Source: Paenibacillus sp. J2TS4
Lineage (GTDB): Bacteria > Bacillota > Bacilli > Paenibacillales > NBRC-103111
Reading direction: 5' to 3'
NCBI RefSeq assembly: GCF_018403245.1
Contig: NZ_BOSH01000003.1
Span: 248,001-312,000 of the forward strand
Length of the DNA stretch: 64,000 nucleotides
The notes below the pieces were generated by a model, which had not been told where the DNA came from, made no database searches, and worked only from the letters and a program-made list of their open reading frames with translations. The translations under genes were made by a program, and so were the position numbers. This document shows positions 9,490 to 18,279 of this stretch, one piece after another; the stretch's first letter is position 1, and each line of letters starts with the position of its first letter.

Positions 9490-9576
9490 CTTGAAATTAA
9501 ATTAATAGGTGTCGTCGTCATCGGCATCGCCTTGATCGGAGCAGGCTCATATTCTTTAGACTCTTTGCTTCAATAA
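9490..9576 (+). pseudogene. 3' remnant of a DoxX-family (MhqP-like) gene
   Basis: The frame ending at TAA 9574-9576 reads LIGVVVIGIALIGAGSYSLD then SLLQ, the last membrane segment and tail typical of DoxX-family proteins. No start or upstream segments exist; the operator sits directly against the remnant. B. subtilis has a DoxX protein (MhqP) in the same regulon, so an internal deletion of that gene is the likely explanation. The remaining 110 bases to the dioxygenase start hold nothing I recognise. Confidence 0.5.
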
Positions 9577-9690
9577 GCTGGCTAGCTTCCGCTCTCGGTT
9601 GATGATTTAAGTAACGAATGAGAGGAAAAGCTAACCTTAGCAAGAAGGCCTCTGGATCATTTAAGAATAAACAAAAAGGAGAGAGGATTT

Positions 9691-10641
9691 ATGTCCTTAC
9701 AAACGGCAGGGATTCACCACATTACTGCTTTTGCCAGAGATCCGCGGGCGAATGTCGATTTTTATGCTGGAGTATTAGGTTTGCGGCTTGTTAAAAAGAC
9801 GATCAATTTCGATGCTCCCGAAGTGTATCATCTCTACTTCGGGGACCAAGCGGGAAATCCCGGAACGATCATCACCTTCTTTCCATGGCCGTCCTCGCGC
9901 AAAGGGCGAGTGGGGGGAGGCCAGGTTGGAGTGACCACGTATGTCGTTCCTCCGGGAACGCTCGGCTTCTGGGAAAATCGCCTGCATGGCTTTAGAATTT
10001 CCACGATGAAGCAAACCCGGTTTGCAGAAGAATACTTGCAATTCTCGGACAATGAAGGCTTGCGATTGGAGCTTGTCGAACGGGAGGAAGGGCCGAACAG
10101 CGAATGGTCGTTCGACGGTATTCCACGAGAGAAGGCGATCAAAGGTTTTGGCGGCGCGATTCTGTTCAGTACAAATGCGGCTGAGACGAGAAAAGCGCTT
10201 GAGCATACGCTTGGTTTGAAAAAAGTAGGCGAGGATACCGGGTATACCCGGTACCAAGCGACGGGTCAGCTCGGCAACATTATTGATGTTCCGCTGTCCG
10301 ACGTAGCGATGGGGGCGGGAGGAGCCGGTACCGTGCACCATATCGCATGGCGCGCACACGATTTTGCAGAGCATGCCGATTGGCGCGCGCTGGCCGATCA
10401 GCAAGGCTATCAGCCGACTTCTGTTATTGATCGGCAGTACTTTAATGCGATCTATTTCCGTGAAGGCGGCGGCATCTTGTTTGAGATCGCGACAGATCCT
10501 CCAGGCTTTACGCGAGATGAAGCTCCGGAAGCATTGGGCGAACAATTAATGCTGCCGGAATGGTTTGAACCGTACCGGTCTCAGATTGAAGCGAATTTAG
10601 TCCCTATTCAAGTCAGAGCATTGGAGGAGAGGCAAGGATGA
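9691..10641 (+). CDS. Ring-cleaving dioxygenase, MhqO/MhqA-like (VOC superfamily)
   Basis: 316 residues, ATG preceded by AAAGGAGAGAGG. Two glyoxalase/VOC modules: 5-135 with the first metal histidine in GIHHITAF (9-10), and 150-285 with the second in TVHHIAWRAHD and the glutamate ligand in GILFEIATDPPGF (about 267). These proteins are described as ring-cleaving (extradiol-type) dioxygenases that remove hydroquinones and catechols. The MhqD-like hydrolase gene starts within its stop codon (ATGA), so the pair is translationally coupled. Regulation by the MarR protein upstream is inferred from the operator at 9472-9489. Confidence 0.85.
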   Translation: MSLQTAGIHHITAFARDPRANVDFYAGVLGLRLVKKTINFDAPEVYHLYFGDQAGNPGTIITFFPWPSSRKGRVGGGQVGVTTYVVPPGTLGFWENRLHGFRISTMKQTRFAEEYLQFSDNEGLRLELVEREEGPNSEWSFDGIPREKAIKGFGGAILFSTNAAETRKALEHTLGLKKVGEDTGYTRYQATGQLGNIIDVPLSDVAMGAGGAGTVHHIAWRAHDFAEHADWRALADQQGYQPTSVIDRQYFNAIYFREGGGILFEIATDPPGFTRDEAPEALGEQLMLPEWFEPYRSQIEANLVPIQVRALEERQG

Positions 10642-11285
10642 GACATCTTTTTGAGCAAGGCTCCAACCCTGAGGCGCCAACTCTCGTATTGTTTCACGGA
10701 ACCGGAGGAACTGAGCGCGATTTGCTGCCGCTGGCCAAGCGAATATCCCCCGAATCGTCCGTCTTAAGCTTGCGGGGGAATGTGCTCGAGAACGGAATGC
10801 CGCGCTTTTTTAGAAGATTGGCGGAAGGGGTGTTCGATGAGGAGGACCTGATCTTCCGAACAACAGAAGTTTACCAATTTCTGCAGCAGGCTTCTGTTAA
10901 GTATTCGTTTGACCGGAGCCGGTTGATAGCCGTCGGTTATTCCAATGGGGCTAATCTGGCGGGAAGTCTCCTCTTTCATTATGAAGATGCGCTGCAAGGA
11001 GCCATTCTTCATCATCCGATGGTTCCACGGAGGGGAATAAAGCTGCCTGCTTTAACAGGAATCCCCATTTTTATCGGCGCAGGCGTTAATGATCCGATTT
11101 GCTCGGCTGAAGAAACAGAAGAGCTGCAGCAGCTGCTCACTGAAGCGGGCGCTAACGTAACGGTTCATTGGGAGCGCCACGGTCATCAGCTTACAGCGAC
11201 TGAGGTGGAAGCGGCAGCTGTCTGGTTAGGGGAGCAATCGTATGAGGACGATGGATCCGGCCAGCCTGCCTCCACACGAAAGTGA
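10638..11285 (+). CDS. MhqD-like carboxylesterase/hydrolase (alpha/beta hydrolase)
   Basis: 215 residues, overlapping the dioxygenase stop by four bases, with GGAGAGGCAAGG as ribosome site. Fold signatures are LFHGTGGTERDLLPLA (oxyanion region) and the nucleophile elbow GYSNGA (Ser about 102). The triad is completed by Asp in GAGVNDPI (about 152) and His in RHGHQLT (about 183). MhqD-type enzymes act with the dioxygenase in quinone resistance; the true substrate is not established. Length is normal for the family. The last 15 residues overlap the next reading frame and look unusual (DDGSGQPASTRK), so the original 3' end may have been replaced. Confidence 0.85.
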   Translation: MRHLFEQGSNPEAPTLVLFHGTGGTERDLLPLAKRISPESSVLSLRGNVLENGMPRFFRRLAEGVFDEEDLIFRTTEVYQFLQQASVKYSFDRSRLIAVGYSNGANLAGSLLFHYEDALQGAILHHPMVPRRGIKLPALTGIPIFIGAGVNDPICSAEETEELQQLLTEAGANVTVHWERHGHQLTATEVEAAAVWLGEQSYEDDGSGQPASTRK

Positions 11286-11727
11286 AGTTGCTTTAACCGG
11301 CTTAACTCCGGTAGCCAGCGATATCCTTTCTGTACCGGGTGTGAGGGAAGCGAAGATCCGAATGGAATGCGCGTTGGAGCAAGCGATCCCGCTTGGCGGC
11401 TCGGATGAAACTCCTGCTTGTGATTTTCTCGTCGAGCTATGCCGATACGGGAACGAATTGGGTCTGGAATGGTGGACGAGTGAGGAAATCGCGGAATGGT
11501 TCCGGACACGCAGGCAAATCCAGGTGGATTTATTGGAGGATGGTCCATTAACGGTTCGCATCGAATCGAATGAAGAAGTTCGCGGGGTGACGATTCTTCT
11601 GCCGAGACGGCCCGATGAACAATGGCAATGCGTCGGATGTGAAGGGAGGGAAGGAAATATTGATCAGAGTGGAGGACTTTCAACGAGGCCTTCCAACATT
11701 CTTGACAATTTTGCATCAATAATATAA
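11242..11727 (+). CDS. Chimeric small ORF with a flavin-reductase-like segment, possibly a fusion of gene remnants
   Basis: 161 codons with AGGGGAG before the ATG, overlapping the hydrolase gene by 44 bases. Residues about 14-52 (VALTGLTPVASDILSVPGVR, then EAKIRMECALEQ) resemble an internal segment of flavin-reductase-like (PF01613-type) domains, which normally continue for over 100 residues on both sides. From about 58 the sequence changes character (CDFLVELCRYGNELGLEWW..) and may derive from the C-terminal tail of another protein. The end overlaps the promoter of the TetR gene. Probably a recombined remnant; a small expressed protein cannot be excluded. Confidence 0.4.
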   Translation: MRTMDPASLPPHESEVALTGLTPVASDILSVPGVREAKIRMECALEQAIPLGGSDETPACDFLVELCRYGNELGLEWWTSEEIAEWFRTRRQIQVDLLEDGPLTVRIESNEEVRGVTILLPRRPDEQWQCVGCEGREGNIDQSGGLSTRPSNILDNFASII

Positions 11728-11757
11728 ATTAATTTTAGAGGAATGAATATTCATTCC
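11702..11757 (+). promoter_or_regulatory. Promoter and palindromic operator of the tetR gene
   Basis: TTGACA (11702-11707) is followed after 15 bp by TATAAA (11723-11728). Downstream of it GGAATGAATATTCATTCC (11740-11757) is a perfect 18-bp palindrome whose core recurs in the palindrome before the P450 gene. Autorepression by the TetR protein is expected. Confidence 0.7.
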
Positions 11758-11778
11758 GAGTGTTGGGAGGACTGTAAA

Positions 11779-12348
11779 ATGTCTAAAAACAAAAGAACGG
11801 ATATTTTGGAGGCTGCTTTAAAACTGTTTGCCGAACGGGGTTACGACGGGACTACGGTGCCTACGATTGCAGATCAGGCACAGGTGGGAGCCGGCACCAT
11901 CTATCGCTATTTTGCGAACAAGGAAGTCCTTGTCAACTCGCTGTTTCAAGAATGCATCCAGCAGCTTACCAATACTCTGCTGACAGATGTGCCCCCCGAT
12001 GCGGCGCCGATTCGCGAACGTTTTAAACATATTTTCTTCTGTATCAGTGAATATGCAGGCGCTCATGATCAGGCTTTAACTTTCATTGCATCTCATTCGG
12101 ACGCTCCTTTCCTGGATGAGAGTAGCGGAGAGATGTTTGAACAATTTCTCGATTTAATTCGCGGTGTCATTGATGAAGGCAAAAAACAGGGGATTATTTG
12201 CCCGTTGCCGTCGAATGCTCTGATCGCCATGGTTTATGGAGCGATGGTCAAGCTCTTTAAAATGATGAAGGCCGGCGCACTGGAAGAAACGCCCGGTTTG
12301 TTGGCTCAAATTGAAGAATGCTGCTGGAATGCGATTCGTGTTCATTGA
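11779..12348 (+). CDS. TetR-family repressor of the P450, BM3R1/FatR-like
   Basis: 189 residues. The ATG at 11779 has GGGAGG at a good distance. The N-terminal helix-turn-helix (about 6-50: TDILEAALKLFAERGYDGTT, VGAGTIYRYFANKEVLV) is typical TetR; the C-terminal part is a variable ligand domain. It lies directly upstream of a CYP102A-type gene, as BM3R1 does in Bacillus megaterium and FatR in B. subtilis. There the repressor leaves DNA when fatty acids bind. The two palindromes flanking it share the CGGAATGA..TCATTCCG arms of the BM3R1 operator as I recall it. Confidence 0.85.
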   Translation: MSKNKRTDILEAALKLFAERGYDGTTVPTIADQAQVGAGTIYRYFANKEVLVNSLFQECIQQLTNTLLTDVPPDAAPIRERFKHIFFCISEYAGAHDQALTFIASHSDAPFLDESSGEMFEQFLDLIRGVIDEGKKQGIICPLPSNALIAMVYGAMVKLFKMMKAGALEETPGLLAQIEECCWNAIRVH

Positions 12349-12364
12349 ATAAGCGAAGTTTTTT

Positions 12365-12400
12365 GTCCGAAACGGAATGAATATTCATTCCGTTTCGGAC
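12365..12400. promoter_or_regulatory. 36-bp perfect palindrome, probable repressor operator for the P450 gene
   Basis: The half-site GTCCGAAACGGAATGAAT (12365-12382) is followed without spacer by its exact reverse complement (12383-12400). The inner 20 bp match the tetR operator and resemble the BM3R1 operator; the outer GTCCGAAA arms are extra. As RNA it would also fold into a long hairpin after the tetR stop, but there is no T-run. It may act both as operator and transcript end. Confidence 0.75.
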
Positions 12401-12470
12401 GTAAATGGGTGGAGCTGAATACCCCCAGGATACCAGTTCCATACTAACCTGTATCAGGAGGAGAGTGCAC

Positions 12471-15400
12471 ATGACAACAACGATTCCACAACCCAAAACA
12501 TTCGGACCGCTTGGCAATCTTCCCTTATTGGATCTGGATAGCCCGGTCCAATCCTTGGTCAAGCTGGCGGATCAATATGGGCCTGTTTTCAGAATGGATT
12601 TGCCCGGACGGTCGGATTTGTTTATATCCAGCCACGAATTGGTAGCCGATGCTTGTGACGAGTCCCGATTCGATAAGAAAGTGTGGGCACCTCTGCAGAA
12701 AGTCCGCGCTTTCGCCGGAGACGGCTTGTTCACAAGCGAGACGGATGAGCCTAATTGGCAGAAAGCGCACAATATTCTGCTGCCAAGCTTCAGCCAAACG
12801 GCCATGCGCGGTTATCACGGCATGATGGTCGATATTGCGCTCCAACTCATTCAGAAATGGGCGCGCCTGAACCCGGATGAGAGTGTAGACGTACCCGAAG
12901 ATATGACTCGATTGACGCTGGATACGATCGGTTTATGCGGATTCAATTACCGATTCAACAGCTTCTATCGGGAACAGCCGCATCCTTTCATTACAAGCAT
13001 GGTCCGGGCACTGGGCGAAGCCATGAATCAGCTGCAGCGCCTCGGCATTCAGGATAAGCTGATGGTGATTACCAAGCGGCAATACAAGCACGATATTCAA
13101 GCGATGTTCTCCCTGGTCGACAAAATCATTTCCGAACGCAAAGCCCAAGGCTATCAAGGAGGGGAGGATCTGCTCGCGCATATGCTGAGCGGCAAGGATC
13201 CGGAAACGGGAGCCTCTTTGGACGATGAGAACATCCGGTACCAGATCATTACATTCCTCATAGCCGGGCACGAGACGACAAGCGGGCTGTTATCCTTTGC
13301 GCTGTATTTCCTCCTGAAAAATCCGGATAAGCTGCAGAAGGCTTATGAAGAAGTGGATCGTGTTCTAACCGATCCGGTTCCGAGCTATGTTCAGGTTCGT
13401 GAACTCAAATATATTCGGATGATTCTGAATGAATCGCTTCGGCTGTGGCCAACCGCTCCGGCTTTCTCCTTGTACGCCAAGGAGGATACGGTGCTGGCCG
13501 GAAAATATCCATTGAAAAAAGGCGACAGCGTGAACGTGCTAATCCCTAAACTTCATCGGGATACCTCTGTATGGGGCGAGGATGTCGAGGAGTTTCGCCC
13601 GGAGCGATTCGCGGATCCGAGCCAAATTCCTTACCATGCCTACAAGCCGTTCGGGAACGGTCAGCGGGCATGCATCGGTCAGCAGTTTGCTCTTCAAGAA
13701 GCAACGCTTGTATTGGGAATGGTGCTCAAGCATTTTGAGATTATAGACCATACAAATTATCAGTTAAAAGCGAAGGAAACTTTGACGTTAAAGCCGGAAG
13801 GTTTCACGTTGCGGGTTCGCCCCCGGGGCGGACAGGTTTCCTATACCTTCTCCACGGCGGAGACAGCGGCCCCGGTGGAGAAGCAGGGCGAGCAGGCAGT
13901 GAAGCCTGCGGTGGAAGCCCATAATACGCCGCTGCTTGTGCTCTACGGATCGAATATGGGCACGGCGGAAGGCATTGCACGAGAGCTTGCGGATACTGCG
14001 CGTTATTGGGGCTTCCGCAGCGAGGTGGCTCCATTGAATGATCGCGTAGGCAAGCTGCCCAAAGAGGGGGCGGTCTTCATCATCTCGGCCTCTTATAATG
14101 GGAAGCCGCCGAGCAATGCCCGCGAATTTGTGCAATGGCTCGAGGGAGTGGAGCCCGGCGAACTGGAGGGTGTGCGCTATGGGGTGTTCGGATGCGGAGA
14201 TCATAACTGGGCCAGCACTTACCAGCAGGTTCCCCGGCTTATTGACGAGCTGCTCGCGGCCCGGGGGGCGACACGGCTAGCTATCCGCGGGGAAGCGGAT
14301 GCCAGCGGCGACTTCGAGAAGCAGGTCGAAGAATGGGGCGGGAAGATATGGCCGGAAGTGCTCAGTGCTCTCGGTCTGGAGAGCATCAGCATTCCGCAGG
14401 AGGAGCGAAGTACGCTCACCATGCGGTTCGTCAGCGGTCTTGTCGGAACTCCGATCGCCGACAGCTACGATGCGCTCCTTGCTTCCATAACGGTAAATCG
14501 TGAGCTGCAAGCAGAAGGCAGCGAGCGGAGCACGCGCCATATCGAAATTTCACTGCCGGAAGGCGCAGCTTACCAAGAGGGGGATCACCTTGGAGTTATC
14601 CCCGAGAACGAGCCCGAGTTGGTAGAGCGTGTGCTTCGGCGATTCGGTCTGAATGCCGGCGACCATCTTATCATAAGCGCAAGCGGACGCAGTGCCGTTC
14701 ATCTACCACTCGACCGTCCGATAAGAGTATATGATTTGCTCAGCCACAGTGTGGAGCTGCAGGAAGCGGCTACGCGCGCCCAGCTTCGTGAGCTGGCCGC
14801 ATTTACCGTTTGCCCGCCGCATAAGAAGGAGCTGGAGGCCCTCCTGGAGGAGGAAGCCTACAAGGAAGAAGTATGGGACAAACGTCTGACGATGCTCGAA
14901 TTGTTAGAGCAGTATCCGGCTTGCGAATTGCCGTTTGAGCGGTTTGTGGAGCTGCTGCCGCCGCTTAAACCGCGGTATTATTCTATCTCCAGCTCTCCCA
15001 AGACGCAGCCGGGCCAGACAAGCATTACCGTCGGCGTCGTATGCGGACCGGCCAAGAGCGGACGCGGCGAATATCGCGGCGTGGCCTCGAATTATTTGGC
15101 CAAGCGTCAGCCCGGAGATCCCATCGTCCTGTTCGTCAGCTCGCCCGACTCCGGTTTTCAACTGCCGGAAAACCCGGAAACGCCTGTCATTATGGTGGGG
15201 CCGGGAACGGGGATTGCACCGTTCAGAGGTTTCCTGCAAGCCCGCAGCGTTTTAAAGAAAGAAGGCAAAAAGCTGGGTGAGGCTCATTTATATTTCGGCT
15301 GTCGCAATGAAAAAGACCAGCTCTACCGTGAGGAAATGGAGCAGTTCGAGCAGGAAGGAATCGTGAGCATCCACACGGCATTTTCCCGAATGGAAGGGAC

Positions 15401-15641
15401 CGCAAAAACCTATGTCCAGCATCTGATGTTGAAAAATTCGCGGGAGATCATCGATTTGCTCGACCATGGAGGAAGGCTCTATATATGCGGAGACGGAAGC
15501 AGAATGGCTCCGGAGGTCGAGCTCGCTTTACAGGAAGCTTACCGGGAAGTTCATCAAGCAAGTGCGGAGGAAGCCCGTAAGTGGCTGGAAAGTCTGGAAG
15601 ATGAGGGCCGTCTTGCCAAGGACGTCTGGGCAGGAATATAA
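12471..15641 (+). CDS. Fused cytochrome P450 / NADPH-P450 reductase (CYP102A family)
   Basis: 1056 residues, from the ATG at 12471 behind AGGAGGAGAG; an earlier in-frame ATG (12405) lacks one. It is collinear with P450 BM3 (1049 residues): heme domain about 1-460 with the I-helix AGHETTS (about 265) and heme ligand Cys401 in [13 protein letters not shown] domain from about 480 ([16 protein letters not shown]), FAD site [14 protein letters not shown] site [13 protein letters not shown], ending KDVWAGI. BM3-type enzymes hydroxylate medium- and long-chain fatty acids near the omega end in the cytosol. Of the BM3 substrate residues, Arg47 and Phe87 are kept (PGRSD, GLFTS), Tyr51 is Phe and Trp90 is Glu, so chain preference may differ. 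Probably repressed by the upstream TetR protein. Confidence 0.95.
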   Translation: MTTTIPQPKTFGPLGNLPLLDLDSPVQSLVKLADQYGPVFRMDLPGRSDLFISSHELVADACDESRFDKKVWAPLQKVRAFAGDGLFTSETDEPNWQKAHNILLPSFSQTAMRGYHGMMVDIALQLIQKWARLNPDESVDVPEDMTRLTLDTIGLCGFNYRFNSFYREQPHPFITSMVRALGEAMNQLQRLGIQDKLMVITKRQYKHDIQAMFSLVDKIISERKAQGYQGGEDLLAHMLSGKDPETGASLDDENIRYQIITFLIAGHETTSGLLSFALYFLLKNPDKLQKAYEEVDRVLTDPVPSYVQVRELKYIRMILNESLRLWPTAPAFSLYAKEDTVLAGKYPLKKGDSVNVLIPKLHRDTSVWGEDVEEFRPERFADPSQIPYHAYKPFGNGQRACIGQQFALQEATLVLGMVLKHFEIIDHTNYQLKAKETLTLKPEGFTLRVRPRGGQVSYTFSTAETAAPVEKQGEQAVKPAVEAHNTPLLVLYGSNMGTAEGIARELADTARYWGFRSEVAPLNDRVGKLPKEGAVFIISASYNGKPPSNAREFVQWLEGVEPGELEGVRYGVFGCGDHNWASTYQQVPRLIDELLAARGATRLAIRGEADASGDFEKQVEEWGGKIWPEVLSALGLESISIPQEERSTLTMRFVSGLVGTPIADSYDALLASITVNRELQAEGSERSTRHIEISLPEGAAYQEGDHLGVIPENEPELVERVLRRFGLNAGDHLIISASGRSAVHLPLDRPIRVYDLLSHSVELQEAATRAQLRELAAFTVCPPHKKELEALLEEEAYKEEVWDKRLTMLELLEQYPACELPFERFVELLPPLKPRYYSISSSPKTQPGQTSITVGVVCGPAKSGRGEYRGVASNYLAKRQPGDPIVLFVSSPDSGFQLPENPETPVIMVGPGTGIAPFRGFLQARSVLKKEGKKLGEAHLYFGCRNEKDQLYREEMEQFEQEGIVSIHTAFSRMEGTAKTYVQHLMLKNSREIIDLLDHGGRLYICGDGSRMAPEVELALQEAYREVHQASAEEARKWLESLEDEGRLAKDVWAGI

Positions 15642-15690
15642 ATTGCGGCCGCGAGTAGAGGAAGGTTTACCGATTCCGAACACTCCAGAG

Positions 15691-15829
15691 AAAAGCCTGC
15701 GATAATGCAGTAATTTCCGTATTAAACGGCCCAATCTCCCTTGAAACGAGAATAAAGATGTATTTTTGCAGGCTTTGCTGCGGACATGGGACCCTACGGT
15801 TAAAAGCATGCAGAATTGCAGGCTTTCTC
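15691..15829. repeat. MITE-like intergenic element with GCCTGC/GCAGGC ends
   Basis: AAAAGCCTGC (15691-15700) and GCAGGCTTT (15768-15776) are inverted ends of an 85-base element with no coding capacity, and TTGCAGGCTTT recurs at 15817-15827. This looks like one of the small dispersed elements common in Paenibacillus genomes, but I cannot check other copies. The rest of the 15642-16109 gap shows nothing recognisable. Confidence 0.4.
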
Positions 15830-16109
15830 ATCACCACAGCGTAAAAAGGAGTAAACAAAAATTGTTATACATGAAAAGCTGCCTTATAGAAGGGTTGCCG
15901 CTAGAAGATTAATAAACGAAGTTGGCTCAACGTCAAAATTTTCATCCCCGATGGTGGCCGCCAGGTCATGCTTTGTGGGAGATTTACAGGGCTCCGGTAG
16001 AAGTTTTTTTATGTTACACGCTTATCCAGTACATGAATCTTGGTCAACCGGACAAAAATAAAGGCTGGAACCAACGTTCAAATACACATTTACTGGAGTG
16101 ATTTAACGA

Positions 16110-16874
16110 ATGAAACGGTTTGCGGCCCTATTCTTCCTGATAACGCTTATGATTTTTCCTTTCCAGGCAGAGGCGTCACCCGGAGGAGTGCATCACTTTG
16201 GATTTAAGAAAAGCAAGAACGGGCAACTGCCTTCTATCGATCAGGAAGGATTCAAGGACATTGTGCAAAAGCATGGCGCTATCTTTCTGGGGGATACGAC
16301 GAAGAAAGAGCTTTATCTGACTTTCGACAATGGTTACGAAAATGGCTTTACCCCCAAGCTTCTGGATATATTAAAGGAGAGGCAGGTTCCCGCTGCTTTT
16401 TTTGTCACCGGGCATTTTGTCCAGGATCAGCCCGAGTTGGTTAAGAGAATGGTCAGCGAAGGCCATGTGATAGGCAACCATTCCTGGAGCCATCCCGATA
16501 TGACGCAAATTTCCAGAGAACAGATCAAGAGCGAATTGGACAAGGTCAGGGAGAAAGTTGCCGAACTGACGGAACAAAAAGAGATGAAATTTTTGCGCCC
16601 GCCGCGGGGAATCTTTAACGACCGGATGCTGGGGATCAGCAAAGAATTGGGGTATACCAATGTGTTCTGGTCAGTCGCCTATAAAGATTGGGATGTTAAC
16701 GCCCAGAGGGGCGGAGGCTATGCTTACGAGAAAGTGATATCCCAGCTTCACCCCGGGGCGGTCATCCTGCTCCATTCCATCTCCAGCGACAATGCGGCCG
16801 CATTAAGCCGGATCATCGATGATGCCCGGCAACAGGGCTATGAGTTCAAGAGCCTGGAACAATTAATAAAATAA
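16110..16874 (+). CDS. pdaA: Delta-lactam-biosynthetic de-N-acetylase PdaA
   Basis: 254 residues with signal peptide 1-22 (ending QAEA) and a NodB domain about 65-250. It has the PdaA-type variant TFDNGYENG in place of TFDDGP, then NHSWSHPDM with the two histidine ligands, RPPRGIFN, and HPGAVILLHS. PdaA removes acetyl groups from N-acetylmuramic acid in the spore cortex, a step to muramic-delta-lactam needed for germination. GGAGTG precedes the ATG. Its presence marks a spore former. Nothing nearby is sporulation-related, and it seems to be a single gene facing the aldo/keto reductase. Confidence 0.9.
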   Translation: MKRFAALFFLITLMIFPFQAEASPGGVHHFGFKKSKNGQLPSIDQEGFKDIVQKHGAIFLGDTTKKELYLTFDNGYENGFTPKLLDILKERQVPAAFFVTGHFVQDQPELVKRMVSEGHVIGNHSWSHPDMTQISREQIKSELDKVREKVAELTEQKEMKFLRPPRGIFNDRMLGISKELGYTNVFWSVAYKDWDVNAQRGGGYAYEKVISQLHPGAVILLHSISSDNAAALSRIIDDARQQGYEFKSLEQLIK

Positions 16875-16893
16875 TGATCGATCCGCCTGTTTT

Positions 16894-17847
16894 TTATAGA
16901 TTGTAGAGCTCTGTCTTGTGGTAGCCAAATTGCTTTAACCGGGCTAACAGCGGTTTAGGGAGGGGAGGCAGAGAAGCGGCACGCAGATTGTCAAACAACT
17001 GCCCGGGATTTCTGGCCCCGACGATAACAGTGGATAAATGCGGGTTGGCCAAGACAAACTGTATGCTGAATGCGGACAGATCGGGCGTCCCCTCCGGAAT
17101 CCATTCCCGCAAGTCGGAGACGGACTGCAGGATGGTGTCCAGCGCCTTCTCGCTCCAGCGGTTGCGGTGATCCGTTGAGGCGAACCGGTGACCTACCGCA
17201 TATTTCCCGGTAAGGAAGCCGCTTTCGAGCACCGTGCGGATGACCAGCCCGACTCCCGCTTGATGGCAGGTCTCGAAGATGCCGTCGTAGTCGAGCTTCT
17301 GTCGGAGAACGCTGTACACCGTTTCGAATACATCTACTTCTCCTTGCGCTATATACTGGCGGCACATGGCGACCGTCTCGTCCGTGACCGCAGGACCTTT
17401 AATGGAGGCGCCGATGTGACGGATCAATCCTTGCTTCTTCATTTTCTTCATTTCCCCGATGGCCAACTCCATGACAGCCGGGTCTTCAGACGGAAGATGC
17501 ATCATCAGGACATCGACGTAACCGGTTTTCAGTTCGGTCAGTGAGGTCTCCAGATCCTGCCACATCCTCGGAATGCGTTCGGCTGTTTCTGAATTGCCCG
17601 ACTTCGTGATAAGGACTACTTCTTCGCGGTTCCGTCCCTCCAATGCTTTCCCGATCCATTTCTCACTTAGTCCATAACCGCGCGCGGTATCAATCAGATT
17701 GCCGCCGCTTTCCAAATAAGCCTCAACGGTAGAGACGGCGTCCTGTTCTTTCACTTCGCCGTACGAAGTCCCGCCGATTGCCCAAGCGCCGAAGCCGAGC
17801 TCGGCTACTTGCAGTCCCGTTCGTCCCAATCGTCTTTTGTTGATCAT
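16894..17847 (-). CDS. Aldo/keto reductase
   Basis: 317 residues, GGGAGG 9 bases before ATG. The (beta/alpha)8 family signatures are present: LGRTGLQVAELGFGAWAIGG at the N-terminus, the catalytic Asp-Tyr region GGNLIDTARGYGLSEKWIGK (Asp about 55, Tyr about 60), the lysine in VLITKSG (about 83) and MMHLPSED for the His position. C-terminal VIVGARNPGQL binds NADPH. It should reduce aldehydes or ketones with NADPH; substrate unknown. Single gene convergent with pdaA, with only 19 bases between stops and no obvious terminator. Confidence 0.9.
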   Translation of the reverse strand: MINKRRLGRTGLQVAELGFGAWAIGGTSYGEVKEQDAVSTVEAYLESGGNLIDTARGYGLSEKWIGKALEGRNREEVVLITKSGNSETAERIPRMWQDLETSLTELKTGYVDVLMMHLPSEDPAVMELAIGEMKKMKKQGLIRHIGASIKGPAVTDETVAMCRQYIAQGEVDVFETVYSVLRQKLDYDGIFETCHQAGVGLVIRTVLESGFLTGKYAVGHRFASTDHRNRWSEKALDTILQSVSDLREWIPEGTPDLSAFSIQFVLANPHLSTVIVGARNPGQLFDNLRAASLPPLPKPLLARLKQFGYHKTELYNL

Positions 17848-18279
17848 TGTTATGACCTCCCTTGTTTGAATAAGCTTCGATTTTTTGCTGACGATGGCAA
17901 AACTCGTTCTTGTCTATCATACTGCAGATTGGAGAAAAATGGAGGAAAAGTTTTGGGAATTGTCATTGAAATTATAGTTTACAAGGGCAGATGAAAAGTT
18001 AAAAAAGGATTATTCTCGTCTCGTTTTGTACCTGGTAGCCATTTTTCTGTTCTTTTGACTGTTATCCCTTTGGGTCAGAAAAATCTCCTCTCATTCAAAT
18101 GGGTTACCCTGGGATCATCATTTGGTTCTGGGCAGGGCTCGGGATTCGTGTTAATATGTTGCCAGAGACACGTTTCTGACAATTTTAGGGTTTTTGCTAG
18201 AATTGCAACTCCTGCTCGTTTTACAATTCTATTCAGTGTTTCAAGTTCTTAAAAAATCCATAATTATGAGGGGATTAGG
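17848..18279. other. Intergenic region with a copy of the dispersed TATCCC element
   Basis: No gene is recognisable between the divergent aldo/keto reductase and hydrolase genes. At 18062-18080 TTATCCCTTTGGGTCAGAAA repeats the core of the direct repeat at 7612-7631. The short frames here have neither ribosome sites nor family resemblance. Confidence 0.5.

Noticed and set aside
9775..10545. 256-codon minus-strand frame inside the dioxygenase gene
   Set aside because: Antisense shadow of a conserved enzyme.
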